From contig ML664175.1 in NCBI GenBank assembly GCA_007570785.1, positions 6,328,467-6,392,466 of the forward strand: a DNA stretch of 64,000 nt, written 5' to 3'. Under the pieces are notes generated by a model, which worked only from the letters and a program-made list of their open reading frames with translations, had not been told where the DNA came from and ran no database searches. The position numbers and the translations under genes were made by a program. Below, in pieces: positions 45,453 through 55,934 of the stretch (position 1 is its first letter; every line of letters starts with the position of its first letter). The DNA is from Antilocapra americana (Eukaryota; Chordata; Mammalia; Artiodactyla; Antilocapridae).

Positions 45453-46081
45453 AGTGAGAGTTGAACTATAAAGAAAACTGAGTGCGGAAGAATTGATGCT
45501 TTTGAACTGTGGTGTTGGAGAAGACTCTTGAGAGTCCCTTGGACTGCAGAGGATCCAATCAGTACATCTAAAGGGAAATCAGCCCTGAATATTCATTGGA
45601 AGGACTGATGCTGAAGCTGAAACTCCAATACTTTGGCCACGTGATGCAAAGTGACTCATTTGAAAAGACCTTGATGCTGGGAAAGTTTGAAGGCAGGAGA
45701 AGGGAGCGACAGAGGATGAGATGGTTGGATGGCATCACCAACTCAATGGATATGAGTTTGAGTAAACTCCGGGAATTGGTGATAGACAAGGAGGCCTGGC
45801 ATGCTGCAGTCCATGGGGTCGCAATGAGTCAGACACGACTGAGTGACTGAACTGGACTAAACTGAACTGATGGTCATTCAGTTGAGTCTGACTCTTTGCG
45901 ACCCTATGGACTGTAGTCCACCAGGCTCCTCTGCCCATGGGAATTCTCCAGGCCTGAATACTGAAGTGGGTATCCATTCACTTCTCCAGGAGATTTTCCT
46001 AACCCAGGAATCGAACCAAAGTCTTTGAAATTGCAGGCGAGTTCTTTACCATCTTAGCCATAAGGGAAGCCTGTGATCCTT

Positions 46082-46808
46082 TATGTTGTGCAGAAATTTC
46101 TCCCTGGAGACTTGTAAACTAGTTTCTCATTTGAGATAGTTTATAGGTAACCTTCTTTATGAGGATTAGGGGGAGACCAAGATATCCCCTTGGGTTTCTT
46201 TATGTTTTTATAAAATATACCATGCCATACTGGGTACTTTACCATTTGTTTTTTTCCACCTATATCAGTCATGAGTTCAGACATGAAGTGCAGAGTCCAC
46301 TCTGACTAGTTAAAACAAGAAAGAGATTGACATAAATTATATTAAAGCTGGGGGAGAAACACACTTGAGATCAAGCTTCTTGGAGGATCACCCACACCTA
46401 GTGGCAGAAGCTGACCTGATGGGGAAGCCCTGAAGCTGTTGAGTACCAGATGATGTTGGGAAGTCCATGTTACTGCAAGTGCTAAAGCCACTAGCCCCGC
46501 TGCCAGTTTTGTGTAAAAAATTCTACCCGGAACTACCAAAAAACCTCCACAGGCATTGCTGCCTCCACCACCCCAAATTATATGCCTCTACCACTCCTCT
46601 CCCAAGGAGCAAGGGACATTTCCATCAGCCTGTCACCAGCATTGCATACTTACCCCCGAAATAGTGTCATCTTTGTGCGCCAAATTGGCAGAGCCTTAAC
46701 CTCAGGCCTGTGTTCTAGCTACAAGGGAAACTGGACATTTGTGTTCCACTTTGCAGAGTTTGGATTCACAGTGTGGGTATTTCCCCAAACAGTAGTCAAT
46801 TCAAAAGA
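46082..46808. other. No confident feature
   Basis: Unique or very old repeat sequence. Nothing gene-like. Confidence 0.35.
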
Positions 46809-46820
46809 TAATGAACTCTG

Positions 46821-46949
46821 GTACTTCCATGGCAGTTCAGTGGTTAAGACTCTGTGCTTCCAATGCAGGGGGCACAGGTTTGATCCCTGGTTGGGGAACT
46901 AAGATCCTGTATGCCTCAAGGTGAGGCCAAAAAAAAAAAAAAAGAGAAG
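46821..46949 (+). mobile_element. CHR-type SINE, short form
   Basis: It reads ggcagttcagtggttaagac, gcttccaatgcagggggcac, ttgatccctggttggggaac, then a polyA tail. It is flanked by taatgRRctctg at 46809-46820 and 46950-46961. Confidence 0.9.
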
Positions 46950-47072
46950 TAATGGGCTCTGTGAATGGGGTGGATATCTCTGCTCCATCCCAGCCAATTT
47001 CTTGCTTCCAAAGAGTGGCATGTGGGTAAGAAAAGACTAGAGGAAACTTTTATTGAGACACTTGGTAGTATA

Positions 47073-48144
47073 AGCCTTTGACTATGTGGATCACAATAAA
47101 CTGTGGAAAATTCTAAAAGAGATGGGAATACCAGACCATCTGACCTGTCTCTTGAGAAACCTATATGCAGATCAGGAAGCAACAGTTAGAACTGGACATG
47201 GAACAACAGACTGGTTCCAAATAGAAAAAGGAGTACGTCAGGGCTGTATATTGTCACCCTGTTTATTTAACTTGTATGCAGAGTACATCATGAGAAATGC
47301 TGGGCTAGAAGAAGCACAAGCTGGAATCAAGACTGCTGGGAGAAATATCAATAACCTCAGATAGGCAGATGACACCACCCTTATGACAGAAGGTGAAGAA
47401 GAACTAAAAAGCCTCTTGATGAAAATGAAAGAGGAGAGGGAAAAAGATGGCTTAAAGCTCAATATTCAGAAAACTAAGATCATGGCATCAGGTCCCATCA
47501 CTTCATGGCAAATAGATGGAGAAACAGTGGAAACAATGTCAGACTTTATTTTTTTGGGCTGTAAAATCACTGCAGATGGTGATTGCAGCCATGAAATTAA
47601 AAGACATTTACTCCTTGGAAGGAAAGTTATGACCAACCTAGATAGCATATTGAAAAGCAGAGACATTACTTTGCCAACAAAGGTCCATCTAGTCAAGGGT
47701 ATGGTTTTTCCAGTGGTCATGTATGGATGTGAGAGTTGGGTGGTGAAGAAAGCTGAGCGCCGAAGAATTGATGCTTTTGAACTGTGGTGTTGGAGAAGAC
47801 TCTTGAGAGTCGCTTGGACTGCAAGGAGATCCAACCAGTCCATCCTACAGGAGATCAGTCCTGGGTGTTCATTGGAAGGACTGATGTTGTAGTTGAAGCT
47901 CCAGTACTTTGATCACCTCATGCAAAGAGCTGACTCATTGGAAAAGACCCTAATGCTGGGAAGGATTGGCGGCAGGAGAAGAAGGGGACAACAGAGGATG
48001 AGGTGGCTGAATGGCATCACTGACTCAATGGACATGGGTTTGGGTAGACTCCAGGACTTGGTGATGGACAGGAAGGCCTGGCTTGCTGCAATTCATGGGG
48101 TCACAAAGAGTTGGACACGACTGAGCAACTGAATGGAACTGAAC
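47073..48144 (+). mobile_element. BovB LINE, 5'-truncated, one continuous insertion
   Basis: It starts in the RT domain (agcctttgactatgtggatc) and ends at the gcaactgaatggaactgaac tail. A perfect 10-base duplication (tggtagtata, 47063-47072 and 48145-48154) flanks it. Two long frames, 47086-47364 and 47383-47892, are separated by a TAG at 47362-47364 that replaces the tyrosine of the YADD catalytic motif. The second frame encodes the C-terminal domain (for example VMYGCESWVVKKAERRRIDA). Confidence 0.95.
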
Positions 48145-48154
48145 TGGTAGTATA

Positions 48155-49774
48155 TATGGTGAGTGTGCCGCCCATGGACATTGGAACTTACCTTATTAAG
48201 ATGCTCTGTTGTTTCTAGCAGAAACATGTTAGCATCTGCATCTCTTCACCTATAAAGGGAGTTCTATGGGAATTAACACCACCCCACCATCTGTCAATCC
48301 ATCACTGAATCCATTGATTGGACTCCTTTTCCCCTTTGCCACTTGGGTTGAATAACCCAGAGGCTCTTGTTTTACACAATGTCCCAGACTTTCTCCCTGG
48401 AGTAAGCTCCCTGGTCATCCGCAGTGTAGCTGGCTTGCTATCTGCCCTCTCATTGCTGCCTTCCGTGCCAGGTCTCACTTCCTCACTTGCCTGCCAGTGT
48501 TTTTTGTGTCTTTCAAGTATACAACCTCTGCCTCATCTTGGGTCTGCCTGAGGGGGATCCCAGGCTAAGCTGAACTTTTTGCCCTAGGTGCTTTCACATT
48601 GTGAGTTATTTCTTTTATAAGTGTTTAATGAGGAAAGCAAGGCTGAGTTAGCAACCTGACTTCCTTACAAGACTTCTTTCCTCACTCCCTCTGAAGTCTG
48701 TCTTGGAGTAATCTGCTTCAGGGCAGGGACTATAGCTCCAGTCTTCAGGCTTGGCCACAAAAGCCCTCACAGCTTCTCCTTGCTGCCCCCTGCGATAGTT
48801 CAGGGTCCTGCTAGAATACTTTAAAAGCGTTCATCTCACTTCTCTCAGAGTTCCTCTCTGTTGCTTTCCAGAAAGCAGAAGAACCACCAGAGAGTTTAAG
48901 CAGTACAACTTTGAGCCTTTTACAATGACAAAAACTATAAGCTCTTTGCCTCTTAAGACTAGATTCTCTTTCAACAAGGGAGGTAATTTCCATTTTGCTC
49001 TGCAAGAATAAATAAAGCTGTCACAATTCTATCAGTTTTATAGCTTGGACTTCTTCCAGGTGATTTTATATCCAGCAGTTTGGTTGTTGACAGAGCCTTA
49101 GTTAGGCTGAGCTACCTGCAAACCTTTCCAACATACCTCCATAGGAGCACTGGAAACTTCTGAAAGAGCCTGCGTACTATAAAAATCAGAACATTTGTAC
49201 ATAGCTTTTCTACATGGGATGGAACAGAATTTCAAGACCCCTTCAAAGCATGCTTTTATAAGAAAAGTTTGAACTATGGAAAAAGAAGTCCCTTTTCAAA
49301 AGGTGCTGTCTTTGCACGAGGCTTGCTCTCTCCAGCCTCCAGCTGCTGACCGGCCCTTCGACCCCTCTGTGTATGTATGGGCTTCCCATGCTCCTACCCC
49401 TTTGCTTTTTCCAGATATAAAAGTCAAACCCTCCTACTTCAGTTCCTTTTCTCTGAAAACACTTGACCGCTGAGTTCCTCAAACACTCTGTTTTCAAGTT
49501 GTGGAAAATGGAGGCACAGAAGAGAGAAGTGATGTCTTTAGAGTTATTTATGGTGTGGAGGGAAGGAGAGATGCCTCAGAAAATGCTCCTGTAGAAATCA
49601 GATAGAAACGCTTTTATGCCACTTAGTGCTTGAAAAGAACCACTAGAAGGGGCCAGCATGGAGGAAGCTGAGGATGAATTTGACAAATACTACAGAATAT
49701 TAGGTTTTGCTTTTTCCTTCTGCAAATTGTTTTTCAGAAAATAAGGAGTTTCCTTGTACCTATATAGTCGATAT
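48155..49774. other. No confident gene
   Basis: About 48340-48590 has ancient-repeat phrasing ending in gggatcccaggctaagctg. The rest is unique. Short open frames are unrecognised. Confidence 0.35.
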
Positions 49775-50115
49775 CAAATTTCTGTTGAATACCTACTATA
49801 GGCTACACAATGCCCTGGACCAGGGATCAGCAAACTTTTTCTGTAAAGGGCCAGGAAGTAGATGTTTTAGGCTTTGCAAGTCATACAGTCTCTGTCACAA
49901 CTGTTCAACTTTGCTATGACAGAGCAAAAGCAGTCACAGGCAATATGCAAATAAATAGGCCTGCCATGTTCCAGTGAAACTATTTATAAAACTGTTGTTC
50001 ACAGATTTGGTCCATAGGCCATATTTGCTGATCCTTGTTTTAGGCACTGGGGATACAATAGTTCAGAAAACAATATCCTTGCTTTCAAAGAGTCTATATT
50101 CTGATGCAAGTTCTA
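49775..50115 (+). repeat. Ancient interspersed repeat, split by a hAT element
   Basis: ttgaatacctactataggct on the left and taggcactggggatacaata, then cttgctttcaaagagtctat on the right read as one old repeat (family uncertain) once 49820-50037 is removed. Confidence 0.5.
49820..50037 (+). mobile_element. Non-autonomous hAT-Charlie element (MER group)
   Basis: It contains cagcaaactttttctgtaaa, gggccaggaagtagatgttt and taggctttgcaagtcataca. The ends carry inverted repeats ggatcagcaaa (49824 region) and tttgctgatcc (50025 region). An 8-base target-site duplication is not recognisable, so the edges may be eroded. Confidence 0.75.
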
Positions 50116-50178
50116 CTTTAAAATCTGAATCTTTATAAATGGGTATTTGTGATTTGGAATAAGCATTCAACTACAGCA

Positions 50179-50183
50179 TTGTG

Positions 50184-50222
<39 letters not shown>
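50179..50222. repeat. (GT)n microsatellite
   Basis: About 20 GT units with one interruption (gtgtgcgtgt), abutting the 3' end of an antisense Bov-tA. Confidence 0.95.
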
Positions 50223-50226
<4 letters not shown>

Positions 50227-50417
50227 TGCTCAGTTGTGTCCAGCTCTTTGCAGCACCATAGGCTGTAGCCAGCCAGATTCCTCTGTCCTTGGAAGTCCAG
50301 GAATACTGGAGTGGGTAGCCATTCCCTTCTCCAGGGGATCTTCCCAACCCAGTGATCGAACCCAAGTCTCCTGCATTGCAGGCAGATTCTTTATCATCTG
50401 AGCCACCAGGGAAGCCC
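50223..50417 (-). mobile_element. Bov-tA SINE
   Basis: Antisense copy (gttgctcagttgtgtccagc ... atctgagccaccagggaagc). attcaa-containing flanks at about 50163-50175 and 50424-50436 are a tentative target-site duplication that would include the (GT)n. Confidence 0.92.
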
Positions 50418-50792
50418 ATACATGGATTCAAAACAGGTATAGAGGGGAGTGAAGATAGCATGCCCTAGAAATTTGTGTGAAGTGACCCAAAAAGCAGCTC
50501 TTAAAAAACATGCTTGTGATGAGTTTTATCAAAATTACTTCATGTACATGAGATTGGTAAAGAAGAAATACTTGATTGATAAATTGGTGTTTTTAGATTG
50601 ATTCTGTAGATATAATTTACATATATATGTGAATGAAATTAAACTACTAGCTTTCTTTAAGTAGAAATTTGACAAATTCACATTCTTGAAATTATGTATT
50701 CAAGTTGGCTAAAATACTTTTTGAGGACCCTCTCTTTGGAGAAGTGGGAGATGCCTTCTATTTCATCTCCTGAGCTATCATTTTCTTCTCAT

Positions 50793-51540
50793 TTCTTTTT
50801 TTGTTTAGTTTTTATATCATAGTCATAAACTTAACTTTGCAATCCAGCTTAACTTGGAGGGGGATGAGGAGAATATGGAACCCAAAGAATAGCAGTGGGA
50901 GCACAAAAATTATAGAAGTTATTTCAAGAAGATGTGGATGATGGGATGCTCTCCTGAGCTACAGAGGGAATGGTCTGGTGGTTAAATACAAGTCAGATTT
51001 ATTAGATTTGTCCACAGTCAGCAATTTTGATCTCCTTCCTGGTCTTGCCATTCTTGGACTGCAGCACTCTGAGGCTTCTACAGTATTCATGTCCCCGTTC
51101 GCCTTACCAAAGACCACATGCTTGCCATCCAAACACTCATCTACACTTGGCAGTCTGTAGATGAAAAACTGGGAGCCATTTGTGTTGGGGCCAACATTGG
51201 TCATGGACAAGATACTAGGACCTGTGTGCTACAGGATGAAATTCTTGTCATCAAATTTCCTTCCATAGATGGACTAGCCATCAGAGCCATTATGGTTTGT
51301 GAAGTCACCACCCTGCACATACATAAATCCTGGAATTATTCTGTGAAGGCAGGAAACTTTATGTCAAATCTTTTCTGCCCAGTGCTCAGAGTTCAGAAGT
51401 TTTATGCTGCTTTTGGAACTTTTTCTGCAAACAGCCTGAGAGAGTAGTGACCCAGGGCTTGTTGGCTATGTGTGAGACCAGGTGGGGTTGACCATGGTTG
51501 GGCAGTGGGTGAGACTCCAGGCAGCTGCATCTGCAAGGTC
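50793..51540 (-). pseudogene. PPIA: Processed PPIA (cyclophilin A) pseudogene
   Basis: The minus strand carries an intronless copy of peptidyl-prolyl isomerase A, a cytosolic proline isomerase. The start (atggtcaaccccacc, codon at 51495-51493) and the stop (51004-51002, after gactgtggacaaatc) bracket 494 bases, close to the usual 498. Readable pieces are LRLFAEKVPKAA and, in an 83-codon frame, [13 protein letters not shown] and [13 protein letters not shown]. The active-site region is ruined by frameshifts and stops. The 3' UTR is kept (taaccaccagaccattccct, ctgtagctcaggagagcat), down to a gatataaaaactaaac end and A-run near 50793. Lack of introns plus UTRs and A-run means retrotransposition. 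No gene function remains. Confidence 0.95.
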
Positions 51541-51599
51541 CTCCTCACATTCCTTGATCCAGCTTTCTCCCTGCTTCTACTCCTTCTCTCACACCCTCC

Positions 51600-52410
51600 A
51601 CAATTCACTCTCTACAAACCTGTCAAAGTGGTTATTTTAATATAGAAATCAGATCATGTGGCTTTCCTGCTTAGGACCCTCATATGGCTTCCTCCCACAT
51701 TTGAAATACTATCCAAAGCCCTTCTCATGACCCACCAAGGCCACCACAACAGCCTGGCACTCACCTCTCTCTCCCGCTGGTTTCCCATTCTTCTTTCCTC
51801 CCTCACTGTGGTTCAGTCTCACTCTTCTTACTGGTCATTTACTCAAGACCTTGCATTTGCTCTCTTTCTGCATGATGCTTCCTTTTATTTCCTTACTTCA
51901 TTCAGGTCTCTGCTTGAATGCCTTCTCCCCAGAGAGACCTCTGCAGTTGCCCTATCTAAAGAGACTTCTGAAAAAAGTGAAAGTGTTAGTCGCTCAGTTG
52001 TGTCTGACTTTTTGCTACCCAATGGACTGTAGCCCACCAGGCTCCTCTGTCCATGGCAAGAATACTGGAGTGGGTAGCCATTCCCTTCTCCAGGGGATCT
52101 TCCTGACTCAGGGATTGAACCTGGATCTCCCATATTGCTGGCAGATTCTTTATCATTTAGCCACCAGAGAAGCCCCAAAGAGACTCCTAGGTATTCTCTG
52201 TGCCCTTAATGTTCTTTTTCTTCATAGCACTCATTATGCTCTGCCTTTGTTACATGTATTATTTGTGTATTTACCAGTCTCCCTCACTGGAATGGATGCT
52301 TCATGAGGGCCTTGTCTTTTTTGTTTTTTAATGCTGAATTCTCAGTGTCTAGAATAGTGCCTTGCATATAGTAGACAGTCAATAAATATTGAATAAATGA
52401 ATAAATAAGT
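51600..52410 (+). mobile_element. L2 LINE 3' end, split by a SINE
   Basis: Typical L2 3' phrasing: accctcatatggcttcctcc, ttcattcaggtctctgcttg, tgccctatctaaagagac, then tggaatggatgcttcatgag, agaatagtgccttgcatata and a (GAATAAAT)-like tail. It is ancient and inactive. The plus frames of 124 and 151 codons here are chance frames across L2 and the SINE. Confidence 0.8.
51970..52176 (-). mobile_element. Bov-tA SINE inserted in L2
   Basis: Antisense full-length copy (gtgaaagtgttagtcgctca ... ttagccaccagagaagcccc). It is flanked by aaagagactYct at 51958-51969 and 52177-52188, duplicated L2 sequence. Confidence 0.94.
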
Positions 52411-52421
52411 GAATGCATATG

Positions 52422-52641
52422 TGGGTGCTAAGTTGCTTCATTCATGTACAACTCTTTGTGACCCTATGGATTATAGCCTGCCAGGCTTCTCTGTCCAAGG
52501 GATTCTCTAGCTAAGAATAATGGAGTGGGTTGCTGTGGCCTCCTCAGGGGATCTTCCCAACCTAGGGATGGAAACTGCATCTCTTTATATCTCCTGAATT
52601 GGCAGGCAGGTTCCTTGCCACTAGTGCCACCTAGGAAGCTC
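52422..52641 (-). mobile_element. Bov-tA SINE, diverged
   Basis: Antisense copy (tgggtgctaagttgcttcat ... ccactagtgccacctaggaa). Short aagtgaa repeats at about 52407 and 52643 may be the target-site duplication. Confidence 0.88.
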
Positions 52642-55600
52642 CAAGTGAAAGACTACAAGCTGTCTATTGAATACCAGTAATGGACCAGGCATTATTCCTA
52701 CTTTCTCAATGTGTATTATTATGTAACTTCTTTTGCATATGTTATTTCATGTGTGATATAGAATGAATCACTTTAGTGGAACTAAAGTGGAATTTATTAT
52801 AATAACAGATACAATAATCTATAAATGGATTAGATTATAAATGTCATTTGAGGATATAAAGTCAAATAAAAGAAAAAAGAACTTTTATTTGTCTCATGAG
52901 CCTCTATGTAGCTGCAGTGTGGACTTTGTTTTATATTTGGTGAAGTCCAGCTTTTCTCAGCATTCCAGAGCTCATCAGCCTCTTTTTCTCTTACCTGCGG
53001 GTAATAAGAAAATGTATGAGTTCTCCTTTCGCTTTCTACATTCTATTTGCAGACTTTTTTTTTTCAGTTCTCTCTGTATTATTGGGATTCCCCTAACAAT
53101 TTTTTTTTCATGGATTTGTCATCAGTTTGGACACCCAGGACAGGGCAATTAATTCTATAGCGACTAAGCCTAAAGTCCTAGTATGACCCCTCCTTTGACC
53201 TAGAAAACCCTTTGGATCACTAACCTGTGTTTCTTAAGCTAATGTTTCCCTGAATGTTTGCTACTCCTTTTTGCTTTAAGACTCAAACATGTGGCCTGAA
53301 TCCACTGATTTATTTTATTTCAAAATTTCTTTCAGTTTCTATATTGAAGTGTGCTGATCTTGGGGCACCTAGTCAAAAGCTGGGAACTTAGCTATGAATT
53401 ATGACAGTCACAAAACTCAGAACTGGCAGATAATTTCTTCTCTGTCCTGAAGGATTATTGGCCAGTGGATGAGTTGCTTTACAGAAAAGATTGTGTATGG
53501 TATGGCAACCTTTTCATTTGATGCTCCTTTCCTCTGTCCCTGTGCTCACTTCATCCTTCATCCAGTTCATCCCACTGGCAGCTCTTCCCATCTCACCATC
53601 GACCTTTGCTTTCCCTGTGTGTTCACTTTGAAGGATCACATGGCTCCTCCATTGTTGTCTCCTTTCCAGGCCTTGTTTTCTCACCTTTAGGCTCATTCAG
53701 GTATTTCATGTTGATGCTTCCGTCTTCCAAATGATGCCGCATGCTTTCCATGTATGTCCAGCATTAATCTTGATTATGTTCCCAATTTCTTGAAGGATTT
53801 CTTTCACTGCATAGACTAGGACATATTCTAACTCTATAGCTTCCTTCTTTCATATCTTTTTGAAAACTTTCTTTCTGAGAAGCATGTCATTTTGAACTTG
53901 TTCATTCCTCCTCTATTGTGGGCTTCAGTTGTTTGGAATCTCCAATATGATTTCTTTTTTAGGTACTTTAAGTAACTAGCCTACAAGCAAGGTTACTTGC
54001 TGTTTGCCACTAGGATTTAGCTCCTAGAAAAATGTGTTTCTAGGAAGAAGTGAAACTCCTCATGCCATTCTGCTTGTCTCTGGCTCTTGCTGAGGACAAA
54101 GGAATACTTATGCCTCTGTATACTCATCAAGATAAAATGGCTTGGGCATAGGTGATACAACTTTTTGTATTTAATACTGACTTGGTCAATATTGCCATTC
54201 TCTGCAGTTTTTGAGAGAATGCTTTTAGGGGCTGAATTACCTTCTTAGTAAATGTGCCATTAGAGAGGGCTAAGTTTGTTCAATGAGGACTCTTTCTTCT
54301 AATTTGACTGTTATTCAGGATTTTCTTTAGAGTTTGTTTTAAAAATTATGAATGCTGTAGCAATGTGTTCCTTAGATTTATCTTAAAATGGTAAATGCTT
54401 CTTGTAAAAATTTTTGGGATATCGTGCAGAAATGTATAAAGAAACAGCACTAAAATGAAACAACAAGAATAATTTTATCATAATTTCATCATCAGTAGGC
54501 AGGTACTGTTAATGTTGTGGCATTTTTTTCTTTCATCATTTTTGTAATCTGATGACATGGTTCACTGCAACCATTCCTACCAAAAGTTAGCAACCCACAA
54601 AGTGATAGAAGACTAAGCAAAAACCTTGAAAGGTTTGCCATTGCTTATCACTTTAAATGCACATTTTAATTCAAGTCATTTCCTTGTAGTTGGAGTGGCT
54701 TTCAGTATTGGAAGGGGTCTTACTTAACCTTTCAGTTTGACTGCTCCTAAATGATACATGGATTCCTCCATAATTTTCCTAGAAAGTGTCATGAAGTTTC
54801 TGTTTTTAGGGTTCTGACCTATGCTCTGTATTCTTTCTCCTGGAGTGAGTTTCCCCATTCTTTGTAGGTTTAAATGATTTCTTCTCTCGTGTCCCTGTCC
54901 TAGTATTTTAATCACATTGTGTAGATATTTTTGGTTTATTCTTTCATGGATTTATTCATTTCACTAGGGCAATACTCTGAACCTAGAATACAATGTTTGT
55001 GAAAGCTTGATGGTTAGTGAAATTTTTATTTCAAAGATAGTAGCAACTTTCTGTTTTTAAGAGGCAGAGATTTTATACTGTGAAAGACCCAAAGACTTCC
55101 CTTTCTTTTTCTTTTGGTCTGGGAACTCTAACATTTTACCATGTCTTTGGTAATGCAAAGGTAAAGTGCAGATCCCACTTGAAAAGGACAGTTTGAGACT
55201 TCATGGACTTTGGAGCAGTGATGGCTCACATGAGGTTTTATGGGTCTTCCTAGTTTTTGTAATTCCCCTTTGGTATTTTGTAATTCCCCTTTGATACTTT
55301 GTCTGCTGACCAAGACAGCTTGCTTAAGACTATGTGTTGAGAATTAGAAAAGAGTCAGTGTCCTCACTTTGTAAAATTGGTACTGAGGGTTCTCAGGTGG
55401 CCTGAAGAAGCTGACCATGCCAAACAGTGACCCACAGAAAAGCCTAGAGTAGTATTCCAGATCTTTGTGACAGGTGACAACCAGATAACCCTTGGCTGTT
55501 ATATACCTCAAGATATAAGAAGTATATCCTTCAGACCATCCCTCCACCCCCAGAAATACATGGGGAAGGAAGCCAGGGTAAAGATTGGACTTTGTAGGTA

Positions 55601-55699
55601 GGAGGATAAAGAAGAACAAGGAGCCCACACCATTGTTTTGGAAACAATGGGAACGAAAGGAAAGGTCATTTCCAGGGCTAGAGAACAAAGACTATTTGT
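52642..55699. other. Mostly unique AT-rich DNA
   Basis: About 3 kb with no named repeat. Frames up to 114 codons (55344-55688 minus) are unrecognised. Confidence 0.4.
55255..55296. repeat. Two-copy 21-base tandem duplication
   Basis: ttttgtaattcccctttgRt plus a, copies at 55255-55275 and 55276-55296, one difference. Confidence 0.92.
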
Positions 55700-55815
55700 A
55701 TTCAATAAGTATTTGTTGAGCTCCTACCTTGTGTTGGCACTGTGCTAAGCACTGGGAATGCAAAGATGTCTAAGATACAGTCCCTGTCCTAATGAAGCTC
55801 ACAGTGATGTGCACT
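55700..55815 (+). repeat. Ancient interspersed repeat fragment
   Basis: ttcaataagtatttgttgag, ctcctaccttgtgttggcac and gtgctaagcactgggaatgc: a common old mammalian repeat phrase (family uncertain). Confidence 0.5.
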
Positions 55816-55934
55816 GAATTATCTTGATGGTAACATGAAAATACAACACAACATGGCAAATGACATAAAGACAAGTACATGTAATCACTTGACTATGAGG
55901 AATGTGACATCTGACTCTGCCTAAGAGGGTAGGA

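Larger units (their letters stand above)
42782..45885 (+). mobile_element. BovB LINE (sense), doubly interrupted
   Basis: It starts with atgcagagttccaaagaata between the endonuclease and reverse transcriptase regions. Intact stretches encode KKRWQEYTKELYKKDLHDPD, a 163-codon frame at 43873-44364 with LRYADDTTLM (the RT catalytic YADD), and the C-terminus to gagtgactgaactggacta. It is interrupted by an L1 tail at 43153-43504 and by an antisense BovB at about 44523-45452. Inactive: truncated and frame-broken. Confidence 0.93.
42729..46071 (-). mobile_element. Bov-tA SINE split by a 3.1 kb LINE nest
   Basis: The left piece (42729-42781, gaagtgaaagtgaaagtcgc ... ccctatgga) is the SINE 3' end. 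The right piece (about 45886-46071, to cataagggaagcc) is the rest. tgtgatYctt flanks the pair at 42719-42728 and 46072-46081 (one mismatch), so they were one SINE. The SINE segment gtctgactctttgcRaccct plus atgga is repeated at 42757-42781 and 45886-45910, the duplication made when BovB entered it. Confidence 0.8.

Noticed and set aside
50183..50401. Cysteine/valine-rich small protein
   Set aside because: It is translation of the (GT)n microsatellite joined to an antisense SINE.
51658..52306. 124- and 151-codon plus-strand frames
   Set aside because: They cross an L2 3' end and a Bov-tA SINE, so they are chance frames.
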